64,000 nucleotides of DNA from Phragmites australis (Eukaryota; Streptophyta; Magnoliopsida; Poales; Poaceae): assembly GCF_958298935.1 (NCBI RefSeq), contig NC_084939.1, forward strand, positions 2,495,501-2,559,500. The letters are read 5' to 3'. Numbering within the stretch: the first letter of the stretch is position 1; every line of letters begins with the position of its first letter. Positions 23,540 through 35,616 of this stretch are shown piece by piece. The position numbers and the translations under genes are program-made. Below the pieces are notes generated by a model. It saw only the letters and a program-made list of their open reading frames with translations, ran no database searches and was not told the origin of the DNA.

Positions 23540-24142
23540 AAGAATTCTCCCTAGAAATCATCTGCAGATCGAAACTGGTTGGGGAATCAAGTGTGCTCAT
23601 TGTGCGATCAGGAGCAAGAGACGACGGCGCACCTGTGCTTACGCTGCAGCTTCACGAAAGAAGTGTAGGAGAAGATGAGGCAATGGACAAACAACACAGG
23701 GAACATTTGGAAGAAACGTAATAGAAGAATCTTTGAAGGAAGAGCCTTGAATAACCATTGCAAGTCTTCGGCAACATCAAGGAAGAGATTGCCTCGAGAC
23801 ATCAGGCATGCGGCAACCCGGGCCTTTTTTATTTTTATATTTTGAAAATAAAAAACTTGTAAAGATATGCGTCTATTTTGAAAACATTGCTGAACTAGAC
23901 TATTGTCACTCGTTGTAAGGACGACAATAGCCTAGTTTTGCAATATTTTCAAACGGACGCCTATTCTATAATTTTTTGATTTTCAAAAAAAAAAAATCGG
24001 GCAACCCGAGCATACATTAATTTAAGCCATGATAGGAGTCTATGAGTCAACCAATTTCCTATGTAATACCGACATTGTAAAAACTGCTTGCTTTCTTCTT
24101 AAAATGAATTAGCAGTGCTCCTACTCTTACTTAAAAAGAAAA
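23540..24142 (+). pseudogene. LINE 3' fragment (zf-RVT region), interrupted by a MITE
   Basis: In one frame the stretch from about 23575 reads LCDQEQETTAHLCLRCSFTK and then NIWKKRNRRIFEG, the zinc-binding zf-RVT region at the end of plant L1 ORF2. After the MITE the fragment resumes and ends in an A-rich tail near 24130-24142. The 5' part is missing, as in 5'-truncated LINE insertions. Confidence 0.7.
23821..23999. mobile_element. Mutator-type MITE inside the LINE fragment
   Basis: The 179-bp insert is flanked by an exact 9-bp duplication GGCAACCCG (23812-23820 and 24000-24008). The ends are AT-rich imperfect inverted repeats, and the centre can fold through GACTATTGTC and GACAATAGCC. A 9-bp duplication is characteristic of Mutator-like elements. 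Confidence 0.75.
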
Positions 24143-24171
24143 GGAAATCATCTGCAGTTTTAGGGCAGTGA

Positions 24172-26060
24172 TTTTTTTTTTCAAAAGGACGGCACCAGAT
24201 ATACCGATGTTATTATAGAAGAAGAGAGTTGGTCCCGTTTATTAGGAAAACTGGACCTAAAAACTTTAACAACTAGTAACCCCGAGACGACAATACGACC
24301 TCAACCCGAACAGAACATGTCCACATTAAAAAGCACAACCAGACAATAGACAAGTCCAACCTAACTCAACTCGCATGCTAACCAACCAAACAACTGCCTC
24401 CCACACAACTCGATCGGCGGAACCCTTCTCCCACGCCGCAACTCTCAGACACACAAATCGGCAGCGCATCACTTCGGAGGAGCACGCATTGCACCACATC
24501 GCTGTTGTGAAACGCCAATCCAGAATGAAGAGTCGATGCGAGATGAGGACAAAGGGTTAAACCTACAGAAAAGCGCAAGGGCTTCTCAAAGCGACGCCTT
24601 CAGGAAGGTAATGACATCAATGCCACCGTTGTCCATCCGGACACCCGGACAGGGCTTTCACCCAGAGAAGCATCTAGGGCGAAGGAGACGTGAAAATGTC
24701 GCCTCCAGGGAGGGAATGATGCTTGAGGGCGTCAACGACATTGGCACCAGTAAGCCGAGCAAAGCTTTCGCTCGCAGCTCCTCGCCCCGGAAACCTACAC
24801 AAAAGGAGGAACAACCGCCCACTCAAGGGCCATGACCAAAGTAGCAGCAACGAAACCCCCTGGAGTCGCGTCGTCCCACGGCCAACCCAGCGTCACGAAG
24901 CTCCCCACGGCCTGAACCTGTAGAAGAGGAGGAGGCTGGGCAAGGGGAGGAGCAACACAGAACGGCAAGGCCGAGATCAGCATGAAAGAAATGTCGAGGG
25001 AGCGCACGAGCAGTAGCAGAGGCACCACGATAGCATGGAACACGATGAGCACCGCCGCCAGCATGGCAGCACACAACGGCATGGCACACGACAAGCACGG
25101 CAAGTGAGTACAGCACACGGCAGCGCGACACCTCCGCTTTGTGACGCCGGACCACAGGGCACGACCTCTACCCAACACCGGCTGAAGGCTCCCCAGAGAA
25201 CCCAACCCGGCCAGAATCGGCCACCAGGAATAGGGGAGGACCCGTGGCGAGCCCAAGATAGAGAGTAGCACCGAGAGTGATGTGTGGCCGCCTGCCAACC
25301 GAGCAACCACCGAGGAGAGGGGGCGTGGCTGCCGACGACGCCAGACTACCACGAGGCAAGGTCGACCGATGGGTGGCCCGACGGAACGCGTCCGCCGAGG
25401 TGACGCAGCTCGACATCTAGCGCACCCGAGGTACCAGTGCATGCAAACCCGAGAGCACGCAGCCGTACGGAGAGCGGGGGGAGGCCAGCGCGGATGACAC
25501 GAACTGGGAGCGGCCACCGGGTGGTTGACCACGCCAGACCACCGCCAAGGTGAGGGCGGTGCGGGCAGTCACGCCAGAACACCCACCAGATACGGGCACA
25601 GAGCCCACGAATCCGACCGGGACAAGCGGATTCGGCGAGCCGCTGACAGAATTGGCTGAAATGCAGCAGGGCTAGCATGCCCTTCTTACACCCATGGGCA
25701 ACACCGGCCAGCCCCACCACCACCACGGGATCCAGTCGTAACACTAGCCCTACAAAAGGAGTCGGTCAGCACCACCTGCACCAGATCACTGCCAGCACCA
25801 CCACACACGGAGGGATGAACACCGGATCTAGCTAGGCCCACCGTAGATCCGCGGTCGGACGACGCAGACGGCCCCCCAGATGACGGGGAAGGAGATCAGC
25901 AAAGAAGGAAAAAAACAAAAAGAAAGAAGAAAGGGGGCGAACTACGCCGCTTGGCGCAACCACCAGCTCCGCCATTCGGCGCTGGCGGCGGCAACGACAA
26001 CGACAACGACGACCACACAGGGCCACCAGGCTAGGGTTCTAGTGGCAAAGTTGGAGTCAC
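24172..26060 (-). mobile_element. Probable LINE-type element, minus strand
   Basis: A T-run at 24172-24182 followed by CAAAAGGACGGCACC resembles the start of the minus-strand LINE at 61412 (T-run, then CGAAAAGGACGGCA), that is, a LINE 3' end read backwards. The GC-rich body up to about 26060 has no recognisable protein, and target duplications were not found. Its extent and class are inferred. Possibly a non-autonomous derivative. Confidence 0.4.
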
Positions 26061-26254
26061 CACAGGGACGACACGGGGATTAAGGCATAGAATGACATGA
26101 GAAGTCAGTGGGGACTGGAGAGGTGAAAGAAGTTTCTTATTGTAAAGGGGGTGTAAATGCATACTTGCTTGTGAAGTTGAAAGAATGAAAGCCTACCAGA
26201 AATTCTGCGATGTACGAAATTAGAGTTGAAAAGGGGAAAATAGAAAAAATATTG

Positions 26255-26328
26255 TGTCTGAGCCCAGGTTCGAACTGGGGACCTTTAGTGTGTGAGACTA
26301 ACGTGATAACCAACTACACCACCCAGAC
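26255..26328 (-). tRNA. tRNA-Val (anticodon CAC)
   Basis: On the minus strand the gene starts GTCTGGGTGGTGTAGTTGG and ends CTGGGCTCAGACA. The acceptor arm pairs GTCTGGG with CTCAGAC (one G-U). The anticodon arm pairs TTAGT with ACTAA around a loop with CAC. The T arm is CCCAG-TTCGAAC-CTGGG. There is no intron and CCA is not encoded, as usual in plants. A TTTTTT run follows within 10 nt as Pol III terminator. It decodes GUG valine codons. Confidence 0.95.
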
Positions 26329-26486
26329 GTTTTGTTGCTCATCTTAATATATATGATTTATAAAATGTTGTGTATTTCGTTGCAGCTCCTTGGAGTTGGC
26401 GGCAGCCAGTGGCCCTGGGGTTGGGTCCCGCACTGCTTCCATTCCGCCGTCACCCCTCGACGCCGGCGGCGGCGACCCAACCGGCC

Positions 26487-27779
26487 ATGGCGAAGAGGAA
26501 GAAGGAGGCCATGGAGCCCCGCGATAATGACGACCTCCCCCCACATTCCCATCCATCCACCTCCACCCCCGAACGCAAACGCCGGAAACCGCGAGACCCC
26601 GCCCTGGACGCTGGCTCCGGCTCCGACTCCGACTCGTCGCCGCCGTCCACGCCGGACTCCGTGCGACGCCTGATCGAGCCCTACTCGAAGCCCCGCCTCC
26701 TCGCTATCCTCGCGGAGGCGGCCTCCTCGGACCCCGCGCTGCGCGCGCGCCTCCTCGCCGCCGCCGACGCGTCGCCCTCCCACCGCAGGCTCTTCGTCCA
26801 CGGCCTTCCCCCGCACGCTGACGGAGCCGCGCTTGCGGAGGCGTTCTCCCGCTTCGGCCCGCTCGTCGACTGCCACGCCGTCGCGGACCGCGCCACCGGG
26901 CGCTGCAAAGGCTACGGCTTCGTGTCCTTCGCCTCCCGCGCCGCCGCCCTCCGCGCGCTCCGTTGCACCCCGCGAGTCAGCGTCTTCGGCCGCCCTGTCT
27001 CCGCGCAGTTCGCCTCCGCCGGCCCCGACCCATCCGGCTTCGGGGGCGGCGCCACGGGGAGGCGGGTGTACGTGACCAACGTCGCGCCGGACGCCAGCGC
27101 GGAGCGGCTGCGCGCGTTCTTTGCGCGGTTCGGGGAGCTCGAGGGCGGGCCGTTCGGGTTCGACGCCGAGACCGGGAGGTCCCGCGGGTACGCGCTGTTT
27201 GTGTACCGCGAGGCGGGCGGTGCCGCGAAGGCGGTTGAGGAGCCGTACCGCGTGTTCGAGGGCCGCACGCTGCAATGCCAGCTCGCCAACGACCCCGCGC
27301 GGAAGAGCAAGGCGCCCGCGCCGGCGGCCACGGCTTCAGCTGCTGTGACGCCGCCTCCGCCGGTGCCGGCAGTGGAGGCACCCGCGCTGCAGCCGGTGCT
27401 TGATGCCATCGTGGCCGGTGGCGTGCGAGACCTTACAATGTACGCGCGGAACCCGGCACAGGCTGCGGCATTGCTCGGGCAGAATCCGATCCTTGCAGCC
27501 GCAACATTGACCTCTGCATTAGCGTCTGCTGCGGCAGCTGCACGGAGTTCAGTAGCGTCTGGCATTGCCCCCCGTTCGGCAGCTGCGCCTGCACCGACGC
27601 CAGTAACTGTGCCCTCACCAAGACCGGCAACGGCAACCGCAGCAGCAATGGTACCATCGCCGGTGAAGGTTGGTGTTAGACCAAGTTCCGGCGCAGGGTT
27701 GCTTGGGCCATACAAGCCGCCGTCCTCGCCAGTGGTGTCATCCTCATCAGGGAGGAAGGGGACAATGCTGGGCACCTGA
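26487..27779 (+). CDS. UBP1-associated protein 2 (UBA2)-type RNA-binding protein, 430 aa
   Basis: Single coding exon. The start is the ATG at 26487 (MAKRKKEAMEPRD); an in-frame ATG at 26511 is an alternative. A basic, nuclear-localisation-like run (ERKRRKPR) lies near residue 30, then an acidic/Ser segment, then the helix RRLIEPYSKPRLLAIL typical of UBA2 proteins. Two RRMs follow: RRM1 about 102-177 (RNP2 LFVHGL, RNP1 KGYGFVSF) and RRM2 about 194-267 (RNP2 VYVTNV, RNP1 RGYALFVY). The tail is Ala/Pro-rich. Relatives bind U-rich 3' UTRs with UBP1 in the nucleus and affect mRNA stability and stress or ABA responses. The gene is very GC-rich, as common in grasses, and diverges from tRNA-Val about 160 bp upstream. 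A 3' UTR intron (acceptor near 27940) is likely. Confidence 0.9.
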   Translation: MAKRKKEAMEPRDNDDLPPHSHPSTSTPERKRRKPRDPALDAGSGSDSDSSPPSTPDSVRRLIEPYSKPRLLAILAEAASSDPALRARLLAAADASPSHRRLFVHGLPPHADGAALAEAFSRFGPLVDCHAVADRATGRCKGYGFVSFASRAAALRALRCTPRVSVFGRPVSAQFASAGPDPSGFGGGATGRRVYVTNVAPDASAERLRAFFARFGELEGGPFGFDAETGRSRGYALFVYREAGGAAKAVEEPYRVFEGRTLQCQLANDPARKSKAPAPAATASAAVTPPPPVPAVEAPALQPVLDAIVAGGVRDLTMYARNPAQAAALLGQNPILAAATLTSALASAAAAARSSVASGIAPRSAAAPAPTPVTVPSPRPATATAAAMVPSPVKVGVRPSSGAGLLGPYKPPSSPVVSSSSGRKGTMLGT

Positions 27780-29409
27780 TGGATTTCCAGGATACTCATG
27801 GTAGCCGTCTCTTGCTGCCATGAATGGTTGTTCTCGTTGGTTATTTGACTTGCTGCAGTTTCGATTGGTTAATGCCATTTTTATTGACTGAGATATTGAT
27901 TTAATTCGGTATCTGGATATTGATTTGCAGAGATGGGCCTATGGACGCAGCGAATCTTGGTCGCGCTCAGACTGGAGGGGCCTCTAGAATGGTTCTCAAT
28001 GGCTTCTGTTTTTTGTAACCCTGGGACATGGGTGCAAATCTAGTTGTTGTGGTCCTCTCTCCATTTCATGGAAGTTGTGTTTCACTGTTTCATATCATCC
28101 TGGTCAATTATTAGTAAGGAAATTCTGCTTTCTTGTTTCTTAGCTTTTAGTACCTTCATGAGTTCAAGTCTTACTTGTACCATCCATTTTAACATACTCG
28201 CTTCTACGCACCTGAATTGCTAACTGCTTACTACCTTTTCTCCCTTGCCATTTCTTATTTGAATTCACCATCCTGAACCAGCTTTGTTTGACCATCTCCA
28301 TTCTTTCTGAACATTGTACTAAGAAATAGTTCCGGACTAGGTCAAAAAACCGATCATTGTATGATACAGATGCCGTGAAAGATGCTGCTCATGCTCGAAG
28401 CTCAGCCTTCCAAGGGTCAGCGAATATTGATCTGCTTGCATTGTTTCAATATATCCTTTGAACCTTTTTCATGGTGCACTGACTGGGGACTGGGGAGACA
28501 GTGGAAACATTGGATTTGTGCTGGGAGCATCATGGGATTGTATATTTATGCTATCTCCTGGAGTTGCGTCTCTGGCAGAATTGTAATATTCGTTACTCCA
28601 TGGTATAGCTGCTGCCCAAGGGGTAACATTTTTTTAAACTCTTAATGATTCCTGGCAGAATTTATGTTACGTTTACTCGATATTCTTGCAGTGTTTACTC
28701 AATAATTACATTATATTTTTATGCGATTCCCAATTATCAATTGGCTGCGAACTTGATCAACTGATCAGTTTTGTTAAGGGGATGTGTAAGAATTCGTTCT
28801 TAAAAAAAAAACCTCAGAATAATTAGCTACACATTCCTTTCTTAGCTCAGAATCGTTATGGAAGAGTCGACGCATTTCATTCTTTCATCAGAATGCATTT
28901 CAAACAGCAGAAGCTATTTCAGTTGCCTGCATTTTACGCATGTAACAAACCACGCAACAAACCAAATGTTATCTAAACCTGCAGCACAAACAAGCCTGAA
29001 CTAACCTGATTTGCATCCTTTATATTTAAGGCATACCAATTAGTACAGCTTGTACATGAGAAAAGAATTGGCCGTGATCAATGGCACTGTACAATGTGTG
29101 GTTCTACTGTAGGAGTGACAAAGAACATACTGGCATTTCTATTGATTGCAAAATAATACATGCCTCCTTCAGAAACTGCCTGTATTATGTACAAGGTCAT
29201 ACAATGTTTCCTGCTTAGTTACAGTACTTCCGGTCTTCTATGGCGCTAGCAGGACTACTTCCTTGCTGATGCATCCCTGTGCTTCTGTTAATTTACCGAT
29301 TGTAGCATGCAGCAGAACAGGCAGAGAAGCAATTACTGGTGTCTGCCTTGTACCGGTGTCGTGAATAGTATACGGCACTGCGAATGCCTCTATGAGGAAC
29401 CACGAAACC
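27780..29409. other. 3' UTR of the RNA-binding protein gene, then intergenic DNA
   Basis: The first 250-350 bp are probable 3' UTR, including a probable spliced intron ending TTTGCAG near 27940. The remainder to the convergent ABCF5-type gene is AT-rich with no recognisable coding or repeat structure. The ABCF5 3' UTR must lie at its right end. Confidence 0.5.
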
Positions 29410-32400
29410 TCACTGCCACCTCTTTGCGTTTTTAAGCGACTTCGATTTTTGCTTGCTTTGTTGGAAGGCCTGCATCTTCTGCTTCTTTCTGGCAATTTTT
29501 TCTGCCTGCAATGGAGTTCAGAAAGAAAGATGTAAGATTGACAAGCTTAGCAAACCCAGTTCGCACCCATATTTGCATCATGGATGATAGTAGCAATATT
29601 CACCTTCGACATTTTTGATTTGGCCTTTACTTTGGGGGCTTTCTCTTCAAGCTCTTCCTCACGGGCGAGTTCCCTTTCTCTGGCCTCAAGGTTCCTTTCA
29701 AGGTAATACTGCAAACATTGATGAAGAAAATTTCATATTTACTAGTTTTTGTGGTCTTCATATGTGCTGATAAAAATTCATAGAAAAATGCTAATTTTAT
29801 CACTGAATGGCCACATGGGTGGTATGGTTTTGTTGCCCAAATGCTCGTGTCAGATTCAAAGTGGGAACTTTTTATGAAACTAGAAAGACTTCGTCTTTCA
29901 CTGCATGCTCGTGTTTCTTGATGACTGTGATATGCTCTATACCTTGACTTATGCCATTATTATTGCTAAAGTTACCAGTGTACTACTTTTCTCTACGACT
30001 ATCTAATAATTTTGTCAAAAACACAAAATACTGAACTCTGCTAGATAGAAGCATTAAGTATCTGGTTGTACTACTATAGCCTATAGGCAAAAAAGAGGTC
30101 ATTTAACTCCCAATACAATCAGAAATCTGGAGGAACTATAAGATGTGAGATAACTTTAAAGATGATAGGATACTAACATTATAATCTCCTTGATAGTCCT
30201 GGATAGTCTGATCTTTCACTTCAATGACTCTGTTAACAATTTGTTTTACGAAGTAACGGTCATGAGAAACTGTTATCACAGTACCTGCATATTCCGATAT
30301 TGCCTCCTGTCATGCATGCAAAGAAATTATTAGGACTGGCTCAAAGTTATCTTCAAACCCAAAAATGAGAAATTATCGATTACAAAAATTGATTTTGGAA
30401 AGAATGAGAACTGCATCCAACCTCAAGCATTTCTTTTGATGGGATATCAAGGTGGTTTGTTGGTTCATCCAAGATGAGTAAAGTAGATGGAGTCACCATG
30501 AACTTGCAAAAGGCAAGCCTCGCCTAAGGAATAACATATAAAGAATGAGTAATTATATACTACTGTATAGAAATCATTGCCAGCTACAAATGGAAAGCAT
30601 TCAGTCAGAGCTTATAAAGTTAACTCATAAGTAATAACTACACTGAAAGCGCATTACCTTCTCTCCCCCACTTAAAAATTGAACTTTTCTATCAAGCATG
30701 TCATCCCTGAAATTACAACGACCAAGGAGACCTTTGATCTCGTCAAGTTTCCAATCTTCTGCAGCTTCTGCTACAGTATCTAGCACAGTTTTATCCAAGT
30801 CAAGAGCTTCGGCCTGGTAAGACATCAGAACCCATCAATCTAATTAGAAGATGACAATTTTTACTGCAGTTATTCTGGAGTATGACCAACAACCAAGTGC
30901 CATAATAGCTGGATCTTATCTGAAACAACAATAAGAGAAGACAACAATTATAATAATTTGATGTACCTGATTCTGCTCGAAATAGTTTGGCAGCACATTG
31001 TGATCCCCAAGAATCACTTCGCCACCTTGTGGCTTCTCCATCCCCAAAATAAGTTTAAGCAGTGTGCTCTTACCACATCCATTGGGGCCAATAATAGCTA
31101 TCTTTTCACCTCTCTCGACTATTAGATTAGCATTGTTGAACAATGTCTGGACACATGCCAAAGCAATGAGGATATGAGGAAACAGTTGTGTACGGAATGT
31201 TACACTTTCTTGATTAAAAGAAATAAAATCTTGAAAGCCATTTTGGGCATTCACAAAACAATGCTGACCTTATCCTCGAATCCGAATTGAAGATTCTTTA
31301 TCGCTAACACAGTTCTACCACTTCTTCCACGCTCAGGGAATCTGATCTTTAATTGCTTCCTTTGGAAAGGTTTCTCAATCAACCCTTCTTTTTCAAGCTT
31401 TTCCAATTTCTAGCATTCAAAATAAGATAAAAGTTAGTAATCACAGGAAAAGTAAGCAAAAAGAGAAGATAAAACACAATAGTGGCTGAAAACACGACGA
31501 TCGATCAGGCTGATTGATGCAAGCTGCAATCAAAGTAGTTACCTTCTGCTCACTCGAAGCACGCCCTGCATTAACTCCAGCTCCAAGTCTGTTTATCAGT
31601 TCCTTTGTCTGCTCAATCTCCTTCTGCTGCTTCTCCCACGCAGCATACTGAGTCTGCACCCATATCTCCTTTGCTAGAATGTATTGTGAATAGTTACCCT
31701 TGTACGTTTTGGAGACACCAAATTCAGTCTCTACAATCTTCGTACACAACTGATCAAGAAAAGCCCTGTCGTGAGATATGATGACCATCGGCACATCCTG
31801 TGTCTTCAGATAGCTCTCCAGCCACTCAATGGTATCCAAATCAACATGGTTTGTAGGTTCATCAAGCAGCAGCAAATCAGGATCCTGCACATAATCGAAT
31901 TTACAATGTTAATATACACGAATATGGGCAATTGCCATCCACAAGAGGACAACAGCCCTATCTGAATTCATCGCTGATTTGCGAGAATGCAATTTCGGCT
32001 CCACACATCGCAATTCCAATTCCTCACATTGTAAGTTTGTAACCATAATACTTCCTGCATGATGTAAAGATCAATTTTTTTATACCTGAAGAAGTATCTT
32101 GCCGAGCGACATCCTCATCTGCCACCCGCCACTGAAGGAGGCGACTAGGCGGTCGGCGTCCTCAGGTGCGAACCCGAGCTCCGGCATGAGCCTCTGCACC
32201 TTGACCTCCACCATGTCGAGGTCCACATCCTGGGAGCGGCGCTGCAGGAGGTCTAGCTCGTCGAGCAGCCGCCCCATGAGGTCCATATCCTCGGTGGCGC
32301 CCTCGAGCGCGGCCTGCACCTGGTCGAGACGGCGCTTGACCTCCATCTCCTCCTCGAAGGCGCTGAAAAACTCCTCCCTGACGGTGCGGGAGGCGGAGAC

Positions 32401-32940
32401 CTCGAACTCCTGACTGAGGAAGGCGATCTTCATATTGTCCTTGGCCTTGATGACGGTGCCGCTGTCGGGCTCCTCGAGCCCCGCGATGATGCGGAGCTGC
32501 GTCGTCTTGCCGGCGCCATTGACGCCGACGAGGCCCACCTTCTCGCCGCGCTGCACCTCCCAGGACACGTCCTTGAGCACTGTCACGCCCTTGTAGGACT
32601 TGGAGATTCCCTCGAGCCGCACCCCGGACGGGATGCTCGAAGCGCCGCTGCTCGACCGCTTCTTCTTGCCGGTTCCGGCGGCGGCGGAAGAGGCGGAGGC
32701 GTCGGACGAGGAGAGGAGGGAGGAAAGGTCCTGGCTTTTCGCCTCCCCCTCCTCCTCGGAGGTTGTCGTGGTGGTTGAGGTGGAGGGCGAGGATGAGGTG
32801 GTGAGGCGGCAGTGGAGGGGAGCAGGGCGCCGGCGCCGGCGGCGCGTGGGGAGGGAGCGGGAGGGAGGGGACGGCAGCAGCGGGGAGTGGAGGCGGAGGG
32901 AGCGGAGGAGCTTGCAGGAGAGGAGGTCCATGGCGGCCAT
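29410..32940 (-). CDS. ABCF5: ABC transporter F family member 5-type (GCN-like ATPase), probably plastid-targeted, 701 aa
   Basis: Nine exons, all phase 0: 32940-32086, 31884-31543, 31409-31269, 31146-30967, 30813-30658, 30523-30422, 30306-30178, 29708-29604, 29505-29410. Residues 1-60 are Ser/Arg-rich without acidic residues, a plausible chloroplast transit peptide. NBD1 has Walker A GVNGAGKTT (about 139-147), signature SGGWQMRMS and Walker B LLLLDEPTNHVD. NBD2 has GPNGCGKST (466-474), LSGGEKARL and LLILDEPTNHLD. Both H-loops are present (VIISHDR, VTVSHDR). There is no membrane domain, as in all ABCF proteins, which act on ribosomes or translation rather than transport. The C-terminus is Lys-rich. 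The ATG at 32940 is chosen because the upstream frame has no ATG; 32931 is an alternative. Confidence 0.93.
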
Positions 32941-35528
32941 GGAGTTCTTTGAGCTGGAGCTTGGAGACGGAACCGGGCCTCTCTCTCTACTCCGTTTCTT
33001 GGTTGGGTTGGGTGGAAGGAGAGGCGCCACACAACACAAACCCAACCATGGAGAGTGTATGGGTGAGGAAGGAAGGGGTGTAGAAGAAGAAAGAGTAAAT
33101 TTCTTGGGTGATTTTTAGGTTTTTAATTTTCAATTTCTTCTGTCCTTCACAATTGCTTTTACTCCTAGTATTTTAGTCTCTTTTGTTTTTATTGGGTGAT
33201 TGCGTCAAAAGTTTAGTTATCTTGCTTCCAGAAAAAAAAGAAGGGAGCGTATTCATTTTGAGGTTTTTCTTTTTTTTAGTGTTTTCATGTGGTCTGAACA
33301 TTTTGGGAGTAGCATGTGGAGATTTTCTTCTCGTGATGTTGATGCTTTCACTTACAAACTAGAAATAGTTGGCATGCAGATGTCGACCATCTGATTTGTC
33401 TACATTGTACTTTAATTCTAAGATCGTTTCTTTTGGGCAACTTTTTGAGGTGAGGATGTGTTTAAATTTTTCTTTAGTTTATTTTTTAAAAAATTATTCC
33501 TATAGGAGATTAGGATTTAGGAGTGATATTCTTCTTCGTTATGTAGGTCCAATTTTCTTCTTGAAGTTGGTAAGGGTAGGAATGGTTTTCTTGAGAGGAT
33601 CTTTCTCTCTTTTTTGTTCTTCTTGTGGTCTAAAACATTTTTGAGAGATAAGGAGGTGAATTTATCTTTTTTTGAAATTGATGCCTTCATTTACAAACTA
33701 CAAGTAGTTGCAAGATTCTCTTGCATTGTACATTAATCTTAGGATGGCATTTCACATTTTTCACTAGAACGGCCTGGTTTACCAAACTTTTGAAATACGA
33801 CCGAATTCAGGATTCTTTTGCCTAGTGTATTTTCATCATGAATGATGATCAAAGCTTTGTAGAGGACACCATGAAAAGTTTAAAAAAACAACTATGACAG
33901 AGCAAATTAACCATGCTATAACTTGTGTCGGTGAAAAACAAAACATGATATAATTGTAAGGCATAGCTGATGCAAAGTGTCCTTTTTCTTTCCTTTCCAT
34001 TTCCATTTACTCTTGTGGCCTAGGTTTGTTCATGGGTTTGGGGGAAGAAAACGATGAGGTGAGGGATCATGGACCATCATCGCCATACCAACCCTGGACC
34101 GAGCGTGTGGTAAGCTCGGTCACCTAGCCACGTGTCACCTGCAAGTGCATCAGGAGATAAAGGGCCCGTTTGGTAAGCTCCGATTCCTGTTATTGGAGCG
34201 CAGTATTTCTAACTCTAAAAATTCATAAAGTTATAATACTCTAATGGTATTTGAATGAGCTATCTTGTTTCTATTTTAAACTAAAAATAGTAATTTAAAC
34301 TATTTTATTATAATCTATAATCTCAAAATCTGATGTGGAGCTGAAAGCTATGCCAAATGAGAAGTAGATGCCTCTAGGGACACCCGGTTCCTTGCATGAC
34401 ATCGATTAGCTTGCCGAAAAGTAACTCATGATAAAATATATAATGTGGCTTATGACAAATCTATAACGTGGCTTATGACAAATATAAAAGAGGTAGTACT
34501 TCCTATAAAAGTTACTCATGATAAAATCTATAATGTGGCTTATGACAAATATTTCAGTACCAGAAGCTTTTCAAAGGGGTTTGTCTGCTTTCAATTGTAG
34601 AAGACGTTCTTACTGGCGATAAGCTTAGCCATTGGTTGGGACTGCTGCATAAATGTGCTAATGTTTTCACTGACTGAAACCAGGGACCGAGCTGTTTGGA
34701 ACTTGACTAGATCAGTTGTTTTTTCAGTTAGCTCTCTTCACAGAAATCTGAATGCTAACTATATCAGATCTCCCTCCCGGTTTTCGTGGAAACTCTGAAC
34801 ATTTTTCAAGTAAAATTTGTTTGTTTCCTTGGCTCATGGGTAGAGGTTTTATGCTCACCAAGACAAATTGAAAGAAACGAAGATGGAAAGGGTCCTGCAG
34901 GCAGCTGTGAGTTTTGTTTGGCAGGTTGTGTGCAGCACCTTCGGTCTGAAGAATGCCCTGATAACTCGAGGGATATGTATGGGAGATGGTTCATGGTTGT
35001 GCTTTGCTGCTAAGAATTGCAGGAAACTCTTATTTATTGGCTGTACAGCTGCTAAGAGTTGCAGGATATGAAGGGGTTCGTCTGACATAATTGCACGGAG
35101 TGATATTGTTATTGACATGTGAGATAATTCTCAGTGAGTCTCACATGTATGCAGTTTCGGTCTCTCTCCGGTGGCCACTGTCCTGTCAGCACTGCTCGTT
35201 GGTTGTTCATCGCAGAAAATAGAAACCAAGAAAAATACTATTTAAGAAACAACTGTGATTTGATGCGCAAACAAGCATTATACGCTGGGTATATATGTTC
35301 CCGTGGTGATCCTAAACAAAAAAATTATTCAGGTAGGAAATCCCCTGTAATCATCGTGACCCAATAAGTAAATGGCATCCAGCCTCTGCTTGATTAGCAC
35401 AGACCGTGCCCAACGCCGAGACAGCTCGCCCTGCGCCAAGCACACATCACACGCTGTGCTGTGCCCAACAAGACGTGGCCTTCAACAAGTCTCCTTGCTT
35501 TCAATCAGCTCCTTGCTAATCTGCCAGA
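32941..35528. other. Intergenic region between the ABCF5-type and NOI-type genes
   Basis: The left end holds the ABCF5 5' UTR and promoter. An imperfect duplication pairs about 33275-33430 with 33615-33750 (shared TGTGGTCT, TTACAAACTA, TAGTTG, ATTGTAC). About 34162-34357 looks like a hAT-type MITE (GGGCCCGTTTGGTAAGC... CCAAATGAG). At 34420-34560 a 35-40 bp phrase ending ATGTGGCTTATGACAAAT recurs three times. No gene is recognised. Confidence 0.45.
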
Positions 35529-35535
35529 TATAAAT
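35529..35535 (+). promoter_or_regulatory. TATA box of the NOI-type gene
   Basis: TATAAAT lies 88 bp before the ATG at 35617, a normal distance for a plant core promoter with a short leader. Confidence 0.55.
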
Positions 35536-35616
35536 TTGCAGACTTGTTGTGATCTCCAACCTGCAACGAGCAGCTTTCTTCTCCTCTCGTCTCTTCTGGC
35601 CTTGAGCTCATCACCG

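Noticed and set aside
24795..25532. 245-codon open frame on the minus strand
   Set aside because: It is Cys/Arg/Leu-rich without a domain and lies inside a GC-rich LINE-type repeat. Other frames are equally open.
26370..26486. Upstream extension of the RNA-binding protein frame to 26370
   Set aside because: It has no ATG start. The ATG at 26487 begins a typical basic N-terminus.
32941..33045. N-terminal extension of the ABCF5-type protein to 33045
   Set aside because: The extension starts at a TTG and has no ATG. The first in-frame ATG is at 32940.
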